Positions 1 through 12,315 of a stretch of 64,000 nt of DNA are shown in pieces (the stretch's first letter is position 1; every line of letters starts with the position of its first letter). Where the stretch lies: assembly GCA_017590115.1 (NCBI GenBank), contig JAGGNK010013114.1, positions 2,294,001 through 2,358,000 on the forward strand. Direction: 5' to 3'. This stretch comes from Montifringilla adamsi. Lineage: Eukaryota; Chordata; Aves; Passeriformes; Passeridae. The notes under the pieces are model-generated. The model was given only the letters and a program-made list of their open reading frames with translations. It had not been told where the DNA came from and ran no database searches. A program made the position numbers and the translations under genes.

Positions 1-372
1 TGGCTGTTTAGCCTGGAGAAAAGAAGGCTCAGGGAAGGCCTTGCTGTTGTCTACAAGTACCAGAAAGGAGGTTGTCAGGTGGGGGATTGTTCTTTTCTCC
101 CAGCTAACAAGTGACAACATAAGAGGAAGCAGACAGAGGTTGCACCAGGGGAGATTTAAATTGGATATTAGGAACAAATCCTTTGCAGAAAGTGTTTCCA
201 AGCACTGGAGCAGGCTGCCCAGGGAAGTGGGGGAGTCACCATGCCTGTAAATATTTTAAAGATGTGCAGAAGTGGTGCTAGGGACATGGTTTAGTGGTGG
301 ACTTTGCAGTGTCAGGTTAATGATTGTACTTGATGATATGAAAGGTCTTTTTTTAATCTAAAAGATTCAATA
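1..372 (+). mobile_element. CR1 LINE, 3' end fragment (left side cut by window)
   Basis: This is the 3' terminal part of a chicken-repeat-1 (CR1) non-LTR retrotransposon. Seen directly: the ordered CR1 landmarks 'agcctggagaaaagaaggct' near the start, 'gaaaggaggttgtcaggtgg' at about 63, 'ttctcccagctaacaagtga' at about 95, 'gcaggctgcccagggaagtg' at about 211 followed by 'gagtcaccat', and a degenerate tail ending near 'aaagattcaa' at about 361. CR1 copies are usually 5'-truncated, and this one also runs off the left edge of the window. No reverse-transcriptase coding sequence is present. A 69-codon frame at 41-250 lies in the non-coding tail and is not a gene. Several differences from the remembered consensus suggest a moderately old copy. 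Confidence 0.92.
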
Positions 373-3300
373 ATTATCATATACATTTTATACAGTTCTT
401 CCCTGAAAAAAATATAAAAATTCCAGGTTTTTTCTGCCTGTTTCATAGTGCTTTGAAGAGGAAGCAGATGACATACTTACATGCCATGGAATGTTCTGGA
501 GTTTGGGTAGTTTTCTAGCAGAAGCCAGGTTATTATCTTTGGCCTGAAATATACTGAATTGTTTGGAGGCTGACTGCTTTAGGGAGCATCTGTCTCCTCA
601 TGGTGCTGCAATAGCATGTTGATATCGAAGTGATTTGCCAGTTAGGAGAGATTTCAAGAGAGAGGCCTTTGACTTGTTTTCTCCTCACTCTTCTGTCTTT
701 TAGCATGCCAGAGTTTTTGTTTATTCACATTCTTATGTCACACACTGTCATTATTCTCTTTTCATTGGAGTAGCTATTTTAATATCCAAGAAGGATTTGA
801 TTTACAGGGAATCTTTTACACATGAAGTTTATGTTGCAAGTATTTGTCTAGTCGATACTAAATGGATAGAGTTTTGTATGTATTTGTAAATGCATCTGGA
901 AGAAGAAGAACTCCTGATAAAATAAATGCAAGTGCATTTAAAATAGGTTAAGTATTTTTTGCACAATTGTTTGGTGAAAGAGAAAAAATTATTTCTTTCC
1001 AGTGTCAAAACTGAGTGTAGAAAAGAAGAAAAAGGAAAAATAATTCAGAATTTCTTTTAAGTTTCTCTAAATTACATTAAATCCAAGACTACACAAAGTA
1101 TGAAACAAATTTATCCAATCACTTTTGCATTGCTTCTGTTTTCCAGCATAAGGTATTCTTTTGCAGAAAAAGAAATGAATATTTCATTTAGTCATACAGG
1201 TGTAAAGCCTTCTGGGCAAAGAGAAGTAAGATTAGTGAGTAAGCCTGGCCTCAGTCAGGCCACAGGGTCTGTACAAGAGAAATGCTCAGGGAGCTCAGAA
1301 TATGCCATCATTTCAAATCCCACTGAATCACTGTCATGACAAATATGAGCATTTGCAGCAACAGCACTGACTAAGCTTAGTGTTTACTCAATGGTCTACT
1401 TCTGCCTCGGGAGTGTGCCAGCAGGAAGAAGTGTGAGGAGATAATAAATTTGGCCTGAAAAGGGACTTTTGTAAAGCCAGGAGGAAGATGTTGAGTCTCA
1501 TTAGTGTGGTGATTCCTGAAGTGCTGTGTAAAGGGAATGGCAATAGGGGTGTAATTTGGTTCTGACTACCCCAATTTGTCCATATCCCCAGTACATCAGT
1601 TTCCAAAAGAATTAATTTAGTCTTTTTTCCCTTGTATTGGTGTACAAGGGGAATGATGTAGTTGTTGTGTCTACAACAGTTTATCATCTACAACACTGAA
1701 TTCTTCTGCCCTCCATCTACCCAATATCAGAGATGGTGATGTATCCACTCACATCTATCAGTCCCTCTCTTCAGCAGTGACACGTATTTCACCTTCGCAG
1801 CAGCAGTAATACCTCCCTTGACTAATACTCCCATCAGTGTCAGTGTCCTTCCATGCCTGCCTCATGAAATAAAAAAAAAAAAAAAGAAAATAGAAAGAGC
1901 AAAAACAACAGCAGTAATGTGAAATCATAGGCAGTGCAATTTTGCTAGAGTGTCACGTCCATCCAGACAAAATGACCAGAAATGCTCAAATCAGCCCTAC
2001 AATTTTCACTTTTCTGCAGTGTTTTATGCAGATGAAACTTGAAGACTTTTACACATCTTTACAAAGAATCCAGTGCAATGCTGTGGTTTGATCTATGCAT
2101 TAAAGAACATCAGTTTGAATGTGCAAGGGTTTGTATTCCTCTCATTATTTGGAGAAGACCTCTTTAAAATCAGTCTGAAGACTACATATCCACTATGTTT
2201 TTGATGACTAAAGCATTAATGGACTCGGTACCACTAGTTCAATACAGCAGGATTTCTGCGTTCCTCTAATGTTTTTTATTTATTGGGTACAATGGAGAAA
2301 GAAAAACAGTTAATGAAGGGTGATTTTTTTTTTTAAATCATGCAAGCAGATTCACCAAAACCATAAGTTCAAGTCATGTAATTAGTATGCAGCCATAATA
2401 AGGAAATTAAGGGGTGCAAAATAATGCATACCATACATAGATGTTTCACAACACCTTGTCAGGTATAAATCTTACCTTACATATAAAAAAGCTGTGATAC
2501 AGAGCTTATATGATTTTCTGAGGGAATTTTTGTCAGGCGCAGATATTCCTGACTTCTATTATATTGCCTTAACCACTAGACTGTGCTAAGTTAAAGATGA
2601 TCATAGTCTACTGAGATTTAACTGGGCTTTTTCAATTTTTTTTTTCTTTTAATAAATAAGTGGAGAGTACATTAATGGAGTTGTTGCCCAGGGCAGCTAG
2701 AACTGGAACAGGCAACAAGAGAGACTTTCAGAGTAAAGATAGAGGTGAAATGAAAATTTAAAAATTAAAACCAAAAACCTTAGATAATCATACAGTTTTT
2801 GAAATACTGGGAGAGTTAGAGAGAAGGGGAAGGTCTTCTAAAAGACCTAGTGGTTCCATCATCCAATGCTGGATTATTGTCCTTAGCTTGACCCTGTCGG
2901 GGGAAGCCAGGCACGCTGAGTGGGACTTGCAAATGCCTCTTGGGGTGTCATGATGGCTTTTTTGGACCCATGAGGATCTGCATCTTTTCTCAGAGTTTTT
3001 CAAACTTGGGAATGTGACTGAGCTATAAAGATCTACCAAGTTGGGCTGAAGGTTCTGAGAAAAAAGTAAAAGGTATACAAAATATAAGGAACCAACTGGC
3101 ACAATATTGTTTTAAAAAGTGCCTTCACTATACATTCTCCCTCAGGCACTAATTTTAGGGAGGAGAATTATGATATCCTATAGTATTGCATCTGTAATTT
3201 CAGAGCAAATTGCGTTTTTATAGGAATGAAATACAACATCTTTGACATACCCATCTTTCTTTTGCCAGTTTTTAGCATCAGTTTAGATTTGGACGGGAGT

Positions 3301-4671
3301 GAAGTGATTAAAAGCAGCAAGTGGTCTAATCATCCTTCACTCAACCTTCTTTACTCAATTCACTACTAAGACGACATTCGAAGATCATTTCATTATTTTT
3401 CAACACTGCTGAGAAGATGGCAGAAGCATAAGTTTGTCTGAAAGAACTAGAAGAGAGTAAAACACTGCCTGTAGACTGAAAAAAAGTTATTTTAAAAGTA
3501 TTTTTGGGTGTTTTCTCAATATACACATCCAAAGGACTTTTAAAATTAATATCTCCAAAACAATGAAAATCCATATTATATGGATGATAGTACTCCTTTA
3601 TTAGCTACTTATTGTTCCTGTAATTAACTGAGAGCAACTAATCAAGCTGATACATCTTTTGAATAATTGACTGATTGAGGTAATGACTAGCTTTCAAATG
3701 TATTTGTCACTAATTTGTAATTCACATAGGTAGAAATGTGCAGTAAAGTTGATGGTTGCTTGGAATCTGAAGTAAGAGAACAATCCTCTCTTCGTGTCCA
3801 TGTCACACTGCTGTGATGAAGCAGATTTTTAAGTGCTCCTTGAGGGAGTTTGCACATTTGCCATTTTATCGTTAGTACACTCAACCCTCTTCCCTCACAG
3901 GAGATTGACTAAGGTGTGGTCAGCATCCTAAAAAGGGGAGGATATTCCTCTCTTTATCTGGCATTTTATTCATATGCTCTCTGAATTCTCCTCTGGTAAA
4001 AGATACCAAGTTAACAGCCTGAGAAACTGGAATTTGTGTTTGTCCAACAAGAGGATAGGAAAAACAGAAGCTATCTGCTTTATTTTATAGTTGGCTTTAA
4101 CCTTGAATATTTTGACAGCATTCTGGTAACTTTGCTAGAAAATAGAGTTCCAAGGCAACAAAAAACCCTTCACAAGTTTTATCAAATAATTTTTGCCAGA
4201 AAAACTAGAGAGAAATGCAGCAAAATGAAATATTGTATATCAATACTGTTTAACTATCAGAGTTTGCTTTGTCATTTGATCAAAATGTTAGAAGAGGATG
4301 AGAAAAGAAAAAATAACTGGCATGAAAAATATAGAAGCATGCTCATGTTCAGGTGAAATTAGGATGCTCATCAGCACTGAGTGTTCATAAGCCTCAACAT
4401 AACTAACCCAGAAACACAACTCCTCCAGGAGGTGACTCAAATTTCAGGCGTCCCTGCAAAGGCATCTCTGCTTCCACTGATTGTTCAGTAGGCCCATGTA
4501 GACAGGCCAGCTAAACTAGACATGTCTCAGCTGTCTGGAATTCATTGGTGTGACCTCTAAAACCGTGTCACTCTGCTTAAATTAATTATTGTAGGCTAAT
4601 AGAAAAAAAAAAAGCGGGGGGGAGCTGTCTCACTGAAATTGAAAAAGTATCTCTGTTCAGCTCTTTCTTTT
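373..4671. other. Unique AT-rich sequence, no gene seen
   Basis: I see no exon or RNA gene here. Open frames reach at most 106 codons (4036-4356, plus) and have no recognisable motif. Small landmarks are an A15 run at 1871-1885 and an A11 run at 4603-4613 followed almost at once by a G7 run at 4616-4622. A small inverted repeat (tggcct/aggcca) lies near 1245-1262. The rest is ordinary AT-rich, CpG-poor vertebrate intergenic sequence. Confidence 0.7.
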
Positions 4672-4738
4672 GGAAGAAGGAAGGAAGGAAGGAAGGAAGG
4701 AAGGAAGGAAGGAAGGAAGGAAGGAAGGAAGGAAGGGA

Positions 4739-4830
<92 letters not shown>
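4672..4830 (+). repeat. Compound microsatellite (GGAA)n-(GAAA)n
   Basis: About 63 bases of GGAA/AAGG units (4672-4734) pass directly into about 96 bases of GAAA units (4735-4830), giving an uninterrupted homopurine tract of about 160 bases. It encodes only Lys/Glu/Arg/Gly-repeat open frames (4639-4971 and 4670-4852), which are by-products of the repeat. Long homopurine-homopyrimidine mirror tracts can form triplex DNA, and GGAA arrays are known ETS-factor binding platforms in human cells. Neither role is shown here. The copy number in an assembly is often unreliable. Confidence 0.97.
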
Positions 4831-7800
4831 GAGAAAAGTACTTATAGCATAGTCCTAGTATCCTACTGTAATTTTAGTATGCAAAACATATTTTTTCCTC
4901 ACACATCTAGGTTGACACCCCTGACTGTCTTACCAAAACCAAAACAGATGATGGCTGCAACATTTTCATGACTGTTGGCCTACCATGGTTATCTTCAGGC
5001 CATTAAACCTCACTAATGAAAGAATTTTTTATTGTTCAAATCATGCAACATGGAAGTTCACTACAGGGCCAACGACTATCTGGTGGGGAAAGGATCTTGT
5101 TATAGATTTCAGATTTGGATTTGCAACTACAGTTAGAGACTGCTCTTCTGTGGGAACAGGGAAAGGAAAGTGGGATAAATATGGGATTATTGTTAGTTGA
5201 GAGAGAAAACCAGGCTTTAACCAGGAATAACCTAAGAGGCAGTTTCCTCATTTTGGGATATCACTCCAAAGTCACAACAGAAACACTACTTGAGAAATAT
5301 CTTCCAAAGCTAGATGAAGAAAAAAAGGCAGTTACATCTGAAACACAGCTAATTCTCACCAGTCCTCTGACTTGAATGGTATGATTGTGAACAACGAAGA
5401 GTTGACCTTGAAACAGTTTTCATATTTGCATGGAATGCTCTATTTGGGACTGCAGATGCACAGCTTGAGCAGATGTCGGGCTGGATGGTGTGAGTGTTGA
5501 TTTGCTCTTCCCTGCCTGCAGTTACCAGGGTGGTTCCTGTGCGGAGTCTCAGGGTCATGGTCAGCACTTCAGCACGGCAGGGCTGCAGGCACAGGGGTCC
5601 TGATGAAGGCAAAAGGCAACAGCCCAAAAGCTGACACAGAGCCCTGGTCACTGCCGGCTGGTGGGACCTGCAGCCGAGAGACAGACACTTCTAACTACTC
5701 ACTCACCCAGACAGGACATATTGAGCCTAGACTTTGTATGGTCTAGACTTTGTACGTCATTTGGCACTCCTCAAGGCAAGTGCAGATTAGCCCTCACCAC
5801 TCTTGTGTATTTTGCTCACCTTTGTAATACTGAAATAGTACAACCTCTCTCAAGTCCCTGGTTTGAACAGTCTGACCAGGTGTCCATTCAGTTTTCAAAA
5901 TAGAATATCCAACTTTAAAGGACCAGAGAAAAATAATAACACCCCATCTGTCTAACCAGACACCAATCACTATGTTATCTGAGTGCCTCACAAATAAAGT
6001 CTGTCATACAGAACATTTGTTGCCATTTATCTCAGGAATGGTGTTTGCATATCAGTCTTTATCTCAGGATTCTGCAAATTACCTAAAGGCATTTGAGTCA
6101 AAGCACAGAGAACAAGGTGAGTTGTAATTGCAGCCATTCAGACCTCATGACACTTTTCACAACTGTCAAATAACAAAGTTAACTAATGAGATAGTCCACA
6201 CTTGTGAAAAGGTTCATAAAGAAAAGGGACCCTATCTTCTCTTCCTATACTAACCATTCAGTTAATTGCCAAAAGGCTCCAGCTGACCATCACAGAAAGT
6301 CAATTCTGTGAATGTAAGAGTACCTAAAACAAAAAAAGCCCAACCTGACATGGAGACAATGTATAAATTCATGAGAAAGTTTATGGCTGTTGGTCTAACC
6401 CAAAGTAGGATCCAACAACAGAACATCCTCAGTCCTATAACAACCCTGCACCCAGAGAAAACTAATTCCACTTTTTTCTCCACATCTCTACATTGAAAAT
6501 GGAAACAAGAGCATTTGCTTTACTCCCTTTGACATTGTGAAGACTTTTTTTAATTGCTTTCAGAAACATGATATAAGACATTTCAGAGTTTTAATTGATC
6601 AGAAGCACTTCTTTTTCACATAACAGGACAAAAATAATGCAAAAGCAATAGGTGGCAGAAAAGGTTTCAGGTTTGGATTAAAGATACATAATTTGGATTA
6701 AAAGTACATAGGATGTAGACCACTGGGATGAGCCGTCCTGTGGGAGGTATTACACACTCCCACTTCCAGGGAACATGCTGTACCACTGCAGAAAATTTCA
6801 GTCCTTGCTCAAACGCTGACCTTTTTTTGTCTCTCTCCAACTCAGTTGCACCCCAAGGGGCCAGAAGTCTAAGTGTTTTTTCAAGCAATTATACATGATT
6901 ACATAGTGATGCAGAGTGCCATAAAATGAATTAGTGAAGACATTTGCAAAGAAGTGCTCTTAAAATCCTTGTGAGGGTGCACAATGGAACATTTTATCCA
7001 CATTCAATCTTCGTATTTCCTAAACTTACGTTATACATCATACTTGTATTATAGGAAATACAATCTATTGAAGTATGCATTAATGAGCTTGGCTTTTCTT
7101 CTAAACAGAGGTCATATAATTAATTATTAAGCAGTCAAAGGTGTCAGAGAAGTCCTTTTTATCATGTTATGCTCCATAATTTCATAGTGCAATATCTTCA
7201 GGGGAGAGTGCAAGGGCCAGTCTTAGAGGAAGTCAATAGGCATATTACTATAGAGAAGTTACCATCAAGGTAGCTCTGGCAGCTGTGAGCCAAGGTCTAA
7301 ATTAAATAAGACCTGTATCTTCAGGGACTCTGAAGGTGTCCCATCTAGTCAGAAGGGACAAGCTTCTATGATATTGATGACACTTTATATGGCAATACTG
7401 TTGAGCTCTGCAAAGCAAGGACAAAGGATTGGAGGTATCATCATGCAAAGGAGATACATTACTTATCCTGTTGGCTTGGCTACTCACTGAAGTAGGAAGG
7501 ATAAGAACAGAGATTAATTTATATTGCCTGACCTACCTCATGTTAACTACACAGCCACATTTTCTTGTTTGTGGTAAATGCAAAGTAATATTTTCCTGCT
7601 TATAAATTTATATACCATCATAGCCAATGGAATCTTGTTTGTAACAATTCTCCAAATGCCTGCTCCTTAAGGGCATCCTCTCACCGCTTATGGTAAACTG
7701 CCAGGGGTTGAGACTCTTTCTGGGCACTCTTCTACACCCCAAAGATACACACATTTCAATAGATTAGGAAAAAAAAAGTCCCACTACAGAGAGAAAATTT

Positions 7801-10529
7801 ATGTTTTGTTCAGAAAATAAAAGAAACAAAAAAAGGACAAATTAACAACAGATTCACAGTTTATGACTTGCTAAACATTTTGCTTCATACCCACAATCTG
7901 TTTACATGAATTGCTTTAGTGTAAAAGTCAGAAAGTTAATTGCTCAGTTTCAGGAACCTTAGATAAAAGCTGGTTCAGTAACTATAATTCACTGCAGCCT
8001 ACCAGAAATCTGGAAATAAATAACTTTACACCAAAGTAATTCTACTGCTCTCTGATGCTTCACAAGGAGCAGAAGGGGTTTGAACCAAAAGGAGCTTGTT
8101 TTACGAAAGATAATGTTCCTGATTGTAATTTATTCCAATAAAAGCTCCCAAGTAGCATAATTTCTGAGCTCTTTATTTCTCTAAGTGTCCATTTCAAGAA
8201 CATCCTAGAGCTTGCATCAGAGTTTTCAGGAAAAATTGCCTGTGCTGGTCTGCTCCCCAGCCAGATTCAGCAGTGATATCCTTTAAATGCCACTACCTCA
8301 CTTCTGACAGTCTATGTTTTTCTACATTCCACTAGAGTCCAGGAGCCTTTAAGATAATATCCAGAAGTGATTACATCATGTTCTTCCTTTTGCTTGCCAT
8401 AAAGTGAAATGTCATCTCTATAAACCTCTATTCCCTTTTAGGCCCTCTGGGCAGCATCTCACTCACCTCCCTTCAGATCAAGGGTCTGCAGAAGCAGTAA
8501 CTCCCCAACAGCCCTCTGCCCTCTGTCAGCTGCTGCTGCCAAACTGTCCAAGGGCTTTGTGGAAGCTGCAGGATGCATCCCGCAAAAGCTGCATTGATGC
8601 ATGAGGCAGCATGGACATAGAGCCCAAGCCCAAGCAAGATTTCTGCCCTCCCTGTTGCATGGTTAGGACCTTTTTTCTTCTCTGCCCAGGAACAGCCTTT
8701 TGTGGGGACCTGTGGGATTGCTGACTGCACAAGGTGGCTTCCAGCTTCCACAGCAGCCCCTCCTTGAAGCACATGCTTGTCACAAAGCAAAGATCCAAGA
8801 GCCTCTCTGTACCTGCAAGAGCTGGTAGAGGAGCCTTGGATTACCACACTATAAAGATGTCACTCATATCCTCTTTGCCTTTGCAGCATGTTTGAACAGA
8901 TCTAGACAATTGAGTTGTCACCTTGAGTTGGTGCACTTTTGTCCCTTTACAAATCCCAGTCACCTCTGCCCTGGCGTCAATGTGATGTGTAATAACTGTA
9001 TTGCAGACGTTTAAAATAACAGTCTAGGCTTGTTCATGAATGCTTGTTATGGATATTGAACTCAGAAAATAGGTAACTCTCACTTGTACTTGGCCTTTCT
9101 CCCTGGCTTCTTTGCTTTGACAGACATGTTTCCAATACCTATTATCTTGTACGTTTGTACTACAGTAAGTAGCCATAACTGATTTACCTTTTCTCTAGCA
9201 TTCACTGCTTTCTATACTACCATCCTACCCCTTATTCATCTTTTCTTCTGAATGAACAAAGACTTTTGTTTAAAAAACAAAGAACAAGATTACTGCTGAA
9301 AACTACTGTGAATCTTTCTTCCCTTCACTGCACAGCCTCCACCTGTGCTCAGCTATCTACTTCCCATTTGAAGAAACCTTTCTAGCCTGGCCATTTTCCT
9401 TTCTCTTCCCCAACATCAGCTCTCTGGGAGCACAGAGCCACATGACTTTCCAGCACCTTCATCTTCACAGCAACATCCCACACCAGCCCTGTCCCTGGTT
9501 TGATTGCCTTGGGCCAAGTGGGATCCACAAACAGCAAACAGCTTTGTAATATATCACTGTTCATTAAATGCTTTCATCTTTTTAATGAGTGCACTTTGAC
9601 AACCAAAAGCCCTGAAAAATGTCCATACCAAGTCACCAGCAAGGTCTGACAAACTGTATGCTCCCCACCCAAAATCGTAAACTGACTATGAGGCCACAGG
9701 TTTAAGGAGCCGCATGTCGGTGAGACTCTCATGATGCGCATGATCCTTCCTTCTTGTGAAAGAGACCTTTTTCTTGGGCTTCTCTGAAGATGCAAGATTA
9801 TCAAGCAGGAAGTGAAGAGGCTTAAGATATAGAGAGGGTTATAATTATAGAATTAGTACCATCACAGATGTCTCCAAGAGCAACTGTACTTAAGAAAAAA
9901 GTTACTTAGTGCACATATGAATCCTTGCTAACTAAAGAATATAATTCACTAGGTACCAACTGACTGTCAATGACAACTGTCTGTTCACAATTTTTATTTA
10001 TTTATTCTAACTCAGAAAAATAAATCTTGTTTTGACCCTAATGCATGACTCAGTGTTCAGTACAAAAAGCAGGTTAGTGGCAGCAGTTGCCTCAGCTGAG
10101 AAGTACTCTCTCTATCTCACCCCTTTTGTAGCAGTAACTACTTGGTGTGGGGAAGATAAGAGAAATGCTATTCAAGAGTTCAAATGCTCCCAGTGAAACT
10201 AAAAATTAGTGCCAAAACCAGCCCCAAATTAAAGGCCAGATGTCAAAAAATCTCCTTGAAACCATATGGGGGTGTAGAAAAGAAGCAGAGGAAATGAGAG
10301 ATAAGAGGATGACCTGTTCTTTCTGTGCTTTTTCACTGAATGATTCCAATAAACCTAAAGCTTTCTTTTTTTGAAAGTAAATAAAAAGTTAGTTCAATGA
10401 AGGCCATCCCCTACAGCCACAGGATTCATTCCTTTAAAAAAATTTTAAAAGTTACATCTTCCTTTTGCTAGTCTCTAAAGGTAAAGGAAATTAAAGTTAC
10501 AGAGATTAAGCCTGCTGTGACATCTAGGC
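4831..10529. other. Unique sequence, no gene seen; GC-richer pocket at about 5440-5690
   Basis: There is no supportable gene. A locally GC-richer stretch (about 5440-5690) stands out from the AT-rich surroundings but has no promoter motif I can recognise. A 12-base word (ctagactttgta) occurs twice, 16 bases apart, at 5727-5738 and 5743-5754. The longest open frame is 124 codons on the minus strand (8473-8847). It overlaps a second minus-strand frame and has no domain signature. Confidence 0.7.
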
Positions 10530-10547
10530 ATTCATTCATTCATTCAT
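10530..10547 (+). repeat. Short (ATTC)n microsatellite
   Basis: About four units of ATTC, in the context 'ggcattcattcattcattca'. It is short and of little diagnostic value. Confidence 0.9.
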
Positions 10548-10989
10548 CTCCTGCCTGAACTTCAGTCGTGTTGCCCAGCATGAAATTGTGAGCCCATCTG
10601 AGAAAGGGACAAAGTGCTCTCCCAACTTATTTCCAGTGGGCTAGAAAGGGCATCATCGCTGGTCATGGTGACCAGAGCTGTAAATGTTAAAACCTGAGAG
10701 TGTTGGTAAAGATGATATTGCCCAAAACTTGAATGCCTTGGTGTTTGCTCAGCAGCTGAGGTTTAGCAGCCCCATCTAGATCCCAACAATCTCATTGGAC
10801 TCACATGTACATCCACTTTGACAGCACTGCTCATGTTAAAAAATGGTAATGTTAGGAGAGGAGTGGAGATGGGATGTAAAGGTTCTTGGCACTACAGGAG
10901 GATTTCAGTTTCGCAGCAGCAACACTGGTTCTGCAGGGACCTCCAGTCTGGAAGAGAGATAACTGCCTAATATGGATTTCGGCATCAAC
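10548..10989. other. Unique sequence left of the tandem duplication
   Basis: I see no feature in this stretch. It matters only as the left flank of the duplication that begins at 10990. The bases immediately before the first unit (ggcatcaac) differ from those before the second unit (aaaccattct), which fixes the duplication boundary. Confidence 0.65.
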
Positions 10990-11270
10990 CTCAATAACCA
11001 TTCAACTAAGGAAGCAACTAAGTCACTGCATCCCCTGAAGGGTGAAAAACCTTCATGGGTTTAAAATTGGCTTAGTTAGTGATGGAAATCTATCTCCTTG
11101 AATGTGTTCCTCAGGTAAATGTGCCTTCTCTTAGTGTAGTGTAACTGCTTAGTCACAAGTGCTTGTGTGTGTCTGTGTGTGTCTATGTTTATGTATACAT
11201 AACTAAAAGTAAATTGCACTCATGCAGAAATAACATGTCCTCTGCCCTCACAGAAACTTAAAACCATTCT
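10990..11270 (+). repeat. Tandem duplication, unit 1 (281 bp)
   Basis: First copy of a directly adjacent duplication. It starts at 'ctcaataaccattcaactaa' and ends at 'cttaaaaccattct'. By eye it matches the next unit base for base except for one spot, where 'gcaactaagtcac' here corresponds to 'gcaatatttatgtcac' in unit 2, a net 3-base difference. The unit contains a short TG-rich stretch (around 11164-11184) and no open frame of note. Such high identity means either a very recent duplication or two alleles laid end to end by the assembler. Confidence 0.97.
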
Positions 11271-11554
11271 CTCAATAACCATTCAACTAAGGAAGCAATA
11301 TTTATGTCACTGCATCCCCTGAAGGGTGAAAAACCTTCATGGGTTTAAAATTGGCTTAGTTAGTGATGGAAATCTATCTCCTTGAATGTGTTCCTCAGGT
11401 AAATGTGCCTTCTCTTAGTGTAGTGTAACTGCTTAGTCACAAGTGCTTGTGTGTGTCTGTGTGTGTCTATGTTTATGTATACATAACTAAAAGTAAATTG
11501 CACTCATGCAGAAATAACATGTCCTCTGCCCTCACAGAAACTTAAAACCATTCT
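11271..11554 (+). repeat. Tandem duplication, unit 2 (284 bp)
   Basis: Second copy of the 281-bp unit, starting immediately after it. The only difference seen is the substitution/insertion near the left end (tatttat in place of ctaa). The sequence returns to unique DNA with 'attggttgag' at 11555. The word 'ccattc' occurs near both the start and the end of the unit and could have served as microhomology at the junction, which is inference. Confidence 0.97.
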
Positions 11555-12050
11555 ATTGGTTGAGAGAAAATGAGCAAGGAAACAATAGAGCACAACTTTA
11601 CACTTATGCAACCTTCTGTACTTTCAAACCTTTAAACAACATCTTTATTGGCAATGCACTTTGAAATTTCTGAAATCCATTTATAGATGGAAAAATTCTT
11701 AAGGAGTTTTCTTGTTTTCATTTGATCCATAGTACTACGCACAAAAGAAGTATATGCAAAAATATTTCTGTGAGAACAAGGAGATGCTTCAGGCTGTGCA
11801 CTCAAGAGAACCACAGCTGAGGCAGGTTTCTATTTGTCATTCTTTTCTGGCAGTGTGTTTCCTGCTTTCTTCATCTTTATCATGGGAAAGTAATGTGTAG
11901 AAAGATTCCTACAAAACCCCTTGTCCTAGGTGACTTGGAGACCACAATATATTTCAAGACTCTTCTCAACACTAGGTAGTACCTATATTGCTTACAGCTT
12001 TGTGAGGCTACAACTATTCAACTATTCAGTGAAAGTATTCCTTCCACTAG
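11555..12050. other. Unique sequence, no gene seen
   Basis: AT-rich sequence between the tandem duplication and the low-complexity block. The only open frame of any length (60 codons, minus, 11632-11814) has no recognisable motif. Confidence 0.65.
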
Positions 12051-12069
12051 TGGTGGTGGTGGTGGTGGT
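12051..12069 (+). repeat. (TGG)n microsatellite
   Basis: Six units of TGG followed by a partial unit. It lies just upstream of a longer GT-only tract. Confidence 0.92.
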
Positions 12070-12141
12070 TAGTGGTTTTCTTTATTTGTGGTTAATATGA
12101 TTACTCTTTACCTGAGGTTAGAGGAAAACAATTTTTTCCCC

Positions 12142-12315
12142 TGTTGGTTTGTTTTTGGTTTTCATTTGTTGTGTTTTTTGTTGTTGTTGTTGTTGTTTTA
12201 GTGGGGTTGTTTTGGGAGGGAAAGGGGGTTGTTTTTTGACGGGTTTCTTTTTTTTTTCTTTTGTTTTTTGGTTGGTTGCTTGGTTTTGGCTTTTTTTTTT
12301 TTTTTTTTTTTTTTT
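12142..12315 (+). repeat. GT-only low-complexity tract ending in T25
   Basis: This stretch of about 175 bases is almost wholly made of G and T on the plus strand. It includes (GTT)n at about 12180-12196, G-runs such as 'gggagggaaaggggg', and an uninterrupted T25 at 12291-12315. It is not a simple tandem repeat. The Lys/Gln-rich frame on the minus strand (12118-12354) and the Cys/Phe-rich frame on the plus strand (12149-12367) are artefacts of the composition. Confidence 0.93.

Noticed and set aside
4639..4971. Lys/Glu/Arg-repeat protein
   Set aside because: It is the translation of the GGAA/GAAA microsatellite.
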